Below, piece after piece: positions 59,580 through 64,000 of a stretch of DNA of 64,000 nucleotides. Under the pieces are notes generated by a model, which made no database searches, was not told the DNA's origin, and worked only from the letters and a program-made list of their open reading frames with translations. A program made the position numbers and the translations under genes. The stretch's first letter is position 1. Each line of letters begins with the position of its first letter. Source of the stretch: Geminicoccaceae bacterium (GTDB taxonomy: Bacteria; Pseudomonadota; Alphaproteobacteria; Geminicoccales; Geminicoccaceae); assembly GCA_020638465.1 (NCBI GenBank), contig JACKIM010000001.1:1930501-1994500 (forward strand). Reading direction: 5' to 3'.

Positions 59580-60905
59580 ATGAAGCCATCGATGCTCCTT
59601 GACGCCTTCTGGGTCCTGGTGACCCGGTTTGTCATGCGCGCGGCCAATCTGCTGGTCTTCATGTTGCTGGCTCGCGGGCTCGATCAGGAAGAATTCGGCC
59701 AGTATGGCTATGTCATGGCGTCGGTCCTGATGCTGTCGGTGATCTTCGACATCGGCTTGCGGCAATCGAGTGGCCTGTATCTCGGCAAGCCCGATGCCGA
59801 CCAACGGCGCATCGTCGCCAATGTCCTGGCGATGTGGCTGGTGCTCGGCGCTTTTGGCAGCCTCGCGATGGCGGGCGTGATGGTCTGGGGCGGCTTTGAC
59901 AGCTCGATGCTCGTTGTGATGCTTGCGGCTGCCACGCTTGCTCCCACCCTTCTCATCCGCATGGGACAGGGGACCTTTCTCGGGCTGGGCCGGATGCGGG
60001 CGCTCAACCAGTCGGAACTGGCTAGTCGTGCACTGCTGCTTGTGGGCACGTTCCTTGCCTGGTTGTTCAACATGCTGACGATAGAATTCGCATTGGCCCT
60101 GCTGTTCCTTTCCTACGCTGGTGCGGCGGGATTGCTGGTCTGGCAGATCCGGGATCTGGTCGGCTGGCCGCGTATCGATGCCGATATCGCGCGGCCTCTG
60201 CTCGTGACGGGAATGACGTTTGCCGGCGGCATTATAGGCATGATCATGCTGGGCCGCGTGGGCGTGTGGATCGTCAACGCCCTGCTCGGGTCGGCGGATG
60301 TCGGCTCCTATTTCGCCGTCATGCGCCTTTCGGAGATGATTGCCGAGGTTGCGACAGCCGTCGGAGTCGTCATCTTCAGTCATGGCGTGCGTACCGAGGA
60401 CCGAAGGATCGCAGCCCTTTCCTCGGCAAGGACAGCACGCTGCGTTTCCGCCGTAATGGCAGTCGGCGGCCTGATTGCCCTTTGGCTGGCAGAGCCGGTG
60501 ATCCGGTATTCGGTAGGGGCCACCTATGTCGAGGCGGCCGATGCCTTTCGCATCCTCGTGATCGGGTCGGTGTTGAGCTGTTTCAGCATGATGCTCTACC
60601 CGGGCCTTTCCTCACAGGGCGAGGCCAGGTACGGACTTCGGGTGTTCGGCCCCGGTACCGTGGTGGCGGCAGTGTTATGCTGGTGGTTGGTGCCATCCTA
60701 TGGTGTCGTCGGCGCTGCCGTTGCTATGGCGTTTGCCCAGGGCGTTGTCGCGATTTCCATCATTCTCATCTACCGGCATGTTTTCGGGATTGAGTTGCAC
60801 AAGATCATCATTCCCCAGCATGAGGATCTTGTTTCTCTGGCAGGATTTATCCGGCGCAAGTTTGGAAAGCCACGCAAGGGGACACCCGTGGCGGAAACGA
60901 CCTGA
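59580..60905 (+). CDS. Polysaccharide flippase (Wzx-like, MATE/MOP superfamily)
   Basis: The 441-residue membrane protein has about 12-14 helices and the features of oligosaccharide flippases: FVMRAANLLVFMLLARGLDQEEFGQYGY (read in pieces) at the N-terminus, then ASRALLLVGTFLAWLF and LGSADVGSYFAVMRLSEMI in the middle, and YVEAADAFRILVIGSVLSCF near residue 320. Such proteins move lipid-linked sugars across the inner membrane for exopolysaccharide or O-antigen. No glycosyltransferases are nearby, so its sugar is unknown. Confidence 0.85.
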   Translation: MKPSMLLDAFWVLVTRFVMRAANLLVFMLLARGLDQEEFGQYGYVMASVLMLSVIFDIGLRQSSGLYLGKPDADQRRIVANVLAMWLVLGAFGSLAMAGVMVWGGFDSSMLVVMLAAATLAPTLLIRMGQGTFLGLGRMRALNQSELASRALLLVGTFLAWLFNMLTIEFALALLFLSYAGAAGLLVWQIRDLVGWPRIDADIARPLLVTGMTFAGGIIGMIMLGRVGVWIVNALLGSADVGSYFAVMRLSEMIAEVATAVGVVIFSHGVRTEDRRIAALSSARTARCVSAVMAVGGLIALWLAEPVIRYSVGATYVEAADAFRILVIGSVLSCFSMMLYPGLSSQGEARYGLRVFGPGTVVAAVLCWWLVPSYGVVGAAVAMAFAQGVVAISIILIYRHVFGIELHKIIIPQHEDLVSLAGFIRRKFGKPRKGTPVAETT

Positions 60906-60969
60906 CTCGCCGATTGATGCACCCGGGCTTGTGTCTCCACGGCGCATCCGTTCGGCCGGTCTTGATGCA

Positions 60970-60996
60970 TTTTCCGATCGGGCCTGATCGGGAAAA
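60970..60996 (+). terminator. Hairpin after the flippase gene
   Basis: TTTTCC-GATC and GATC-GGGAAAA form an inverted repeat with a short central GGGCCT loop. Because of the flanking T and A runs it could act as a terminator in either direction. The remaining 60906-61181 shows no gene. Confidence 0.45.
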
Positions 60997-61181
60997 TTCT
61001 CCATCCCATTGTTTTTTTTATATGTTTTCGACCATCCAGGTGATCGACCGTAAGCAGGAAAATTTCCAAGATATACGGAAGTCATGCTCCGTCCGGTCCA
61101 TCATGTTTCCGGGCTGAATTCGTTTCCGACATCGGACTGTCTGCGGTTTGGCACGTCTGCATCCGGTCGATGATCTTCATC

Positions 61182-62150
61182 TCATACCACTCTGTCAGGT
61201 GGTTCCTTCCCTTCGAAAAATGCCCTGATATTGTCCAGGCAGCGAAAGCCCATCGCATTTCGGGTATCCACCGTTGCGCTGCCCAGGTGAGGCAGGAGAA
61301 AGGTGTTGGGCAAGTCCCGATAGGCGGGATGAATATTCGGTTCTCCGGCAAAGACATCCAGCCCGGCAGCAAAAACCCTGCCGGATTGCAGTGCTGCGAT
61401 CAAGTCAGTATCATTAACCAAGTTACCGCGAGCGGTATTTACAATAACAGAATCTCGCGGTAGCAGCGATATCGAATATTCATTGATGATGTTTGAGTTT
61501 TCCATGGTACCCGGACAATTTAACGTTAAGAAATGGCAATGTGGAAGAAGATCTTCTAGCGTCTCATGGTATGTGGCGCCCTGCTCGAATTCTTCGGGGA
61601 GGCGGGAACGGTTATGGTAATGAATTGTTAAGCCAAAAGCCCGGGCGCGATGAGCGACGGCCCGACCGATACGGCCCATGCCGACGATGCCGAGATTGCG
61701 GCCTTGCAGCCCGACCCCCAGCATATCGGTCGGCGACCATCGGTCCCAGGTCGCATTGCGGACTTTTGCCTGGTTTTCAAAGGCCCGTCTGCTCGCCGCG
61801 AGCAGGCAAAGCATGGTGATGTCGGCCGTGGCTTCGGTCAGCACATCGGGAGTGTTGGTGACAGTGATGCCCTTTGTCCTGCAAGCTTCGAGGTCGATAT
61901 GATCGGTACCGACCGAATAGGTCGCGATCAGGCGGACCTGTGGCGCAAGAGCCGCCACCAGGTCATCGGTCCACTTTTCGGTGGAGCAGGTGAGGATGGC
62001 ATCGACGCTTTCGGTAGCCTGGAGGAGCATGGCCTGCGTGAGTTCGCGATCGTCCCCATTGAGGATCGGGACCGTTTCAAGGTGCAGGCGGTCGACGACC
62101 GCATCCGGCAGCCTTCGGGTGACAAGAACCCGAGGTCGAATTGTAGCCAT
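61182..62150 (-). CDS. D-2-hydroxyacid dehydrogenase (glyoxylate/hydroxypyruvate reductase type)
   Basis: The 322-residue NAD(P)-dependent enzyme reduces 2-oxoacids such as glyoxylate to D-hydroxyacids. The cofactor loop is NLGIVGMGRIGRAVAHRARA (about 147-166). The catalytic residues are Arg in NTARGNLVND (about 236), Glu in VFAGEPNIHP (about 268) and His in LLPHLGSATVDTR (about 286). SVGTDHIDLEACRTKGITVTNTPDV (read in pieces) is typical of the GyaR/GRHPR group. The ATG at 62150 follows GGGAGGT; a longer start is possible but adds an unrelated leader. It is divergent from eipB. Confidence 0.92.
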   Translation of the reverse strand: MATIRPRVLVTRRLPDAVVDRLHLETVPILNGDDRELTQAMLLQATESVDAILTCSTEKWTDDLVAALAPQVRLIATYSVGTDHIDLEACRTKGITVTNTPDVLTEATADITMLCLLAASRRAFENQAKVRNATWDRWSPTDMLGVGLQGRNLGIVGMGRIGRAVAHRARAFGLTIHYHNRSRLPEEFEQGATYHETLEDLLPHCHFLTLNCPGTMENSNIINEYSISLLPRDSVIVNTARGNLVNDTDLIAALQSGRVFAAGLDVFAGEPNIHPAYRDLPNTFLLPHLGSATVDTRNAMGFRCLDNIRAFFEGKEPPDRVV

Positions 62151-62317
62151 GTCATACCTCCCTGGAGTGTAATCGAAAACGATGGTTGCAAATGGCCAGC
62201 ATATCTCGCCCACGAGGTGGAACCACCGCGTATTTGTCTAAAATTCAACGCAAACAGCTTGGCAAGACAAGAGCTGATGCTAAAGGTTCAGTTGCGAAAA
62301 AGAAGGAAATGCCGACC

Positions 62318-63115
62318 ATGACGACCTGCAAGTTTCTGGCTGCCCTGGCCGTTGCCGCGACTGTTGGCTCGGCGTCGTTCGGAGCCCAGGCTGTCGAACT
62401 GCTTTCGCACCGCGCGGCATACCGCCTGTCGCTTCACGATGCGGAACCGGCAGGGGGGGTAGTTGACGTGCGTGGCGCCCTCGTGATGGAGTGGCGGGCT
62501 TCCTGCGAGGGCTGGATCAGCAACCAGCAACTGGGTTTTGTCGCCGATACCACGGACGGCACGGACTTCATGTATGATGTACGGTTCAGAAGCTGGGAAT
62601 CCCGCGATCACAGCAAGCTGCGCTTCTATGTCCGCTCCTTTGATGACGGCCGGCCCTTCGAGGAGATCAGCGGCAAGGCGACCTTGACTGCGCCCGGCAT
62701 GGCCGGAGTGGCCCACTACGAGCAGCCGAAGGTCAATACCATCGACCTTCCCGCAGGGACGATCTTCCCGACGTTGCATATGAACCGTCTGGTGGAAGCC
62801 GCCGAGGCTGGCGAATATGTCATGACCCACGAGGTTTTCGACGGCTCGGATCCCGACGTCATCTCGACGGTCTCGGCGTTCATCGGCCAGGCACGGGTCA
62901 GCACCATCGACACCGAGCATGGCAAGGAGCAGCGCTGGCCTGTCCACCTTGCCTATTACAGCGGCAACACCGGAGTCGATACGCCCGATTTCCAGATCTC
63001 GTTCGATCTCAGCAATCAGGGCGTGCTCTACGACATCGTTCTCGACTATGGCGAGTTCGCCCTTCAGGCCGATCTTGAGGAGATGGAGGCCTATGATACG
63101 CCCGTGTGCCAGTGA
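62318..63115 (+). CDS. eipB: Cell envelope integrity protein EipB (DUF1849)
   Basis: The 265-residue protein has a signal peptide with cleavage after GAQA (about residue 23) and then the DUF1849 domain, called EipB after the Brucella protein that keeps the envelope intact. LLSHRAAYRLSLHDAE starts the mature part. The two Cys expected to join in a disulfide are present: one in RASCEGW, the other in the last residues TPVCQ. The ATG at 62318 has AAGAAGGA at good spacing; the ATG nine bases upstream is too close to it. It acts in the periplasm. Confidence 0.88.
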   Translation: MTTCKFLAALAVAATVGSASFGAQAVELLSHRAAYRLSLHDAEPAGGVVDVRGALVMEWRASCEGWISNQQLGFVADTTDGTDFMYDVRFRSWESRDHSKLRFYVRSFDDGRPFEEISGKATLTAPGMAGVAHYEQPKVNTIDLPAGTIFPTLHMNRLVEAAEAGEYVMTHEVFDGSDPDVISTVSAFIGQARVSTIDTEHGKEQRWPVHLAYYSGNTGVDTPDFQISFDLSNQGVLYDIVLDYGEFALQADLEEMEAYDTPVCQ

Positions 63116-63236
63116 CGCGGCAGCATGGCAGGATACGGGTGCATGTCCCGCCTGTGTCTCGTCTTTCCGGCAAGCGGATGGCTGACCCGCTGATGTGAGT
63201 GCCCGGCCGGGCCAGCATCGCGGTCAGGCTCCCGGA

Positions 63237-64000
63237 TCAACCCTGCTGCCGTTCCATGTCCCGGCCGAGCCATGCCGCGCCGCGCACGCCTGAACTGTCG
63301 CCATGTGCCGACTTGCACAGATCGGTCGCGACGTGGTCGGAGAAGGTGTAGCGCCCCCAGCGCGCGGGAATGGCCTCATAGAGGCGTCCGATATTGGACA
63401 TGCCGCCGCCGAGCACGATGACATCGGGATCCAGCAGGTTGATGACGGTTGCGAGTGCGCGGGCGAGGCGATCCTCATAACGCTCCAGCGAGGACAGGGC
63501 ATCAGCGTTACCCGCTTCGCCAAGTCTGACGATGTCGGCCGACAGGAGTTCGCCACCGAAACGCCTCTGGTGGTCGGCCGCAAGCCCCACGCCGGACAGC
63601 CATGTTTCCAGGCATCCCTTCTGGCCGCAATAACAGTCAGGTCCGGGCCTTTCATCGTCGGCCGGCCAGGGGAGGGGGTTGTGGCCCCATTCGCCACCGA
63701 CGGCGTTGACACCGGTGATGATCTGCCCGTGAGCCACGATGGCTCCTCCCACTCCCGTGCCGAGGATGACGCTGAAGACCACGTTTCTGCCGGCTCCGGC
63801 CCCGTCGGTCGCTTCGGAAAGTGCCAGGCAATTGGCGTCATTCTCGAAGGCGATACGGCGTTGCAGCCTTTCCTGCACATCCACGTCGAAGCGTTTGCCG
63901 TTGAGCCAGATCGAATTCGAATTCTTGATGAGACCTGTCGCCGGCGAGATGGCTCCGGGGTGGCCGATGCCAAGGGACCCCCGGCAACCCAGCTCCCGCT
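63237..64000 (-). CDS. ROK family sugar kinase (fructokinase-like), 5' end missing
   Basis: About 254 residues are in the window; the gene begins beyond the right edge. ROK marks are GIGHPGAISPATGLIKNSNS, FENDANCLALSEA with the catalytic Asp, LGTGVGGAIVAHGQI, GGEWGHNPLPW and the zinc site CYCGQKGCLETWLSG. IVLGGGMSNIG lies near the C-terminus. NagC-type repressor helices cannot be ruled out in the missing part, but the pattern fits a sugar kinase that phosphorylates fructose or another hexose with ATP. It is convergent with eipB. Confidence 0.88.
   Translation of the reverse strand, partial: RELGCRGSLGIGHPGAISPATGLIKNSNSIWLNGKRFDVDVQERLQRRIAFENDANCLALSEATDGAGAGRNVVFSVILGTGVGGAIVAHGQIITGVNAVGGEWGHNPLPWPADDERPGPDCYCGQKGCLETWLSGVGLAADHQRRFGGELLSADIVRLGEAGNADALSSLERYEDRLARALATVINLLDPDVIVLGGGMSNIGRLYEAIPARWGRYTFSDHVATDLCKSAHGDSSGVRGAAWLGRDMERQQG

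Overview
The window is a GC-rich chromosomal segment of an alphaproteobacterium. The supporting signs are a SAM-II riboswitch in front of metZ, a meso-diaminopimelate type MurE, LpxC (outer membrane with lipid A), an EipB/DUF1849 periplasmic protein, an extensin-like lipoprotein, a TIGR02302/DUF4175 membrane protein and the order rnpB - division and cell wall cluster - lpxC. I cannot name the genus from the sequence; an order such as Rhodospirillales would fit.

Positions 1-10,840 are mostly minus-strand genes: the first codons of an unidentified gene, a penicillin acylase family protein, a HAD phosphatase, a nested palindromic element, a MaoC-type hydratase, metZ with its own promoter, SAM-II riboswitch and terminator hairpin, pyrD, a CysQ-like phosphatase, a lipoprotein, a two-gene AtuA set, an extensin-like lipoprotein and a small conserved protein. 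Positions 10,940-14,745 hold a GntR regulator divergent from a thiamine-diphosphate enzyme, then an IS1595-family element abutting the 3' remnant of an IS1-type transposase. tlpA and argH diverge with only 18 bases between their start codons; argH, a small LptM-like lipoprotein, lysA, a DUF4175 protein and an AmpD-like amidase follow, then the RNase P RNA gene.

The centre (22,498-41,223) is a complete division and cell wall cluster in one direction: rsmH-ftsL-ftsI-murE-murF-mraY-murD-ftsW-murG-murC-murB-ddl-ftsQ-ftsA-ftsZ, a terminator, then lpxC. Nearly all junctions overlap or touch, so the cytoplasmic steps to lipid II, its transglycosylation/transpeptidation and the FtsQLA-Z scaffold are made as one coupled unit. 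mraZ, the usual first gene and repressor of this cluster, is missing. Its place is taken by an unusually AT-rich 530-base stretch with three copies of a 13-base repeat and perfect or near-perfect DnaA boxes.

The right third is metabolic and accessory: a GNAT gene divergent from a RimK-like ATP-grasp ligase, an inositol monophosphatase family protein, an aldo/keto reductase with a glutathione transferase, an acyl-CoA thioesterase, parE, glgX, a PleD-like protein whose receiver and GGDEF active sites look dead, upp with a DUF1688 (URC4/Urg3) gene, a five-gene set (tiny Tat-like peptide, GMC oxidoreductase, M24 peptidase, TRAP transporter small and large subunits), a flippase, a D-2-hydroxyacid dehydrogenase, eipB and a 5'-truncated ROK sugar kinase. 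No tRNA, rRNA, CRISPR array or prophage was seen. The best candidates for something undescribed are the mraZ-less control region, the tiny peptide/GMC/M24/TRAP set, the GNAT/RimK pair, the dead PleD homologue and the palindromic element.
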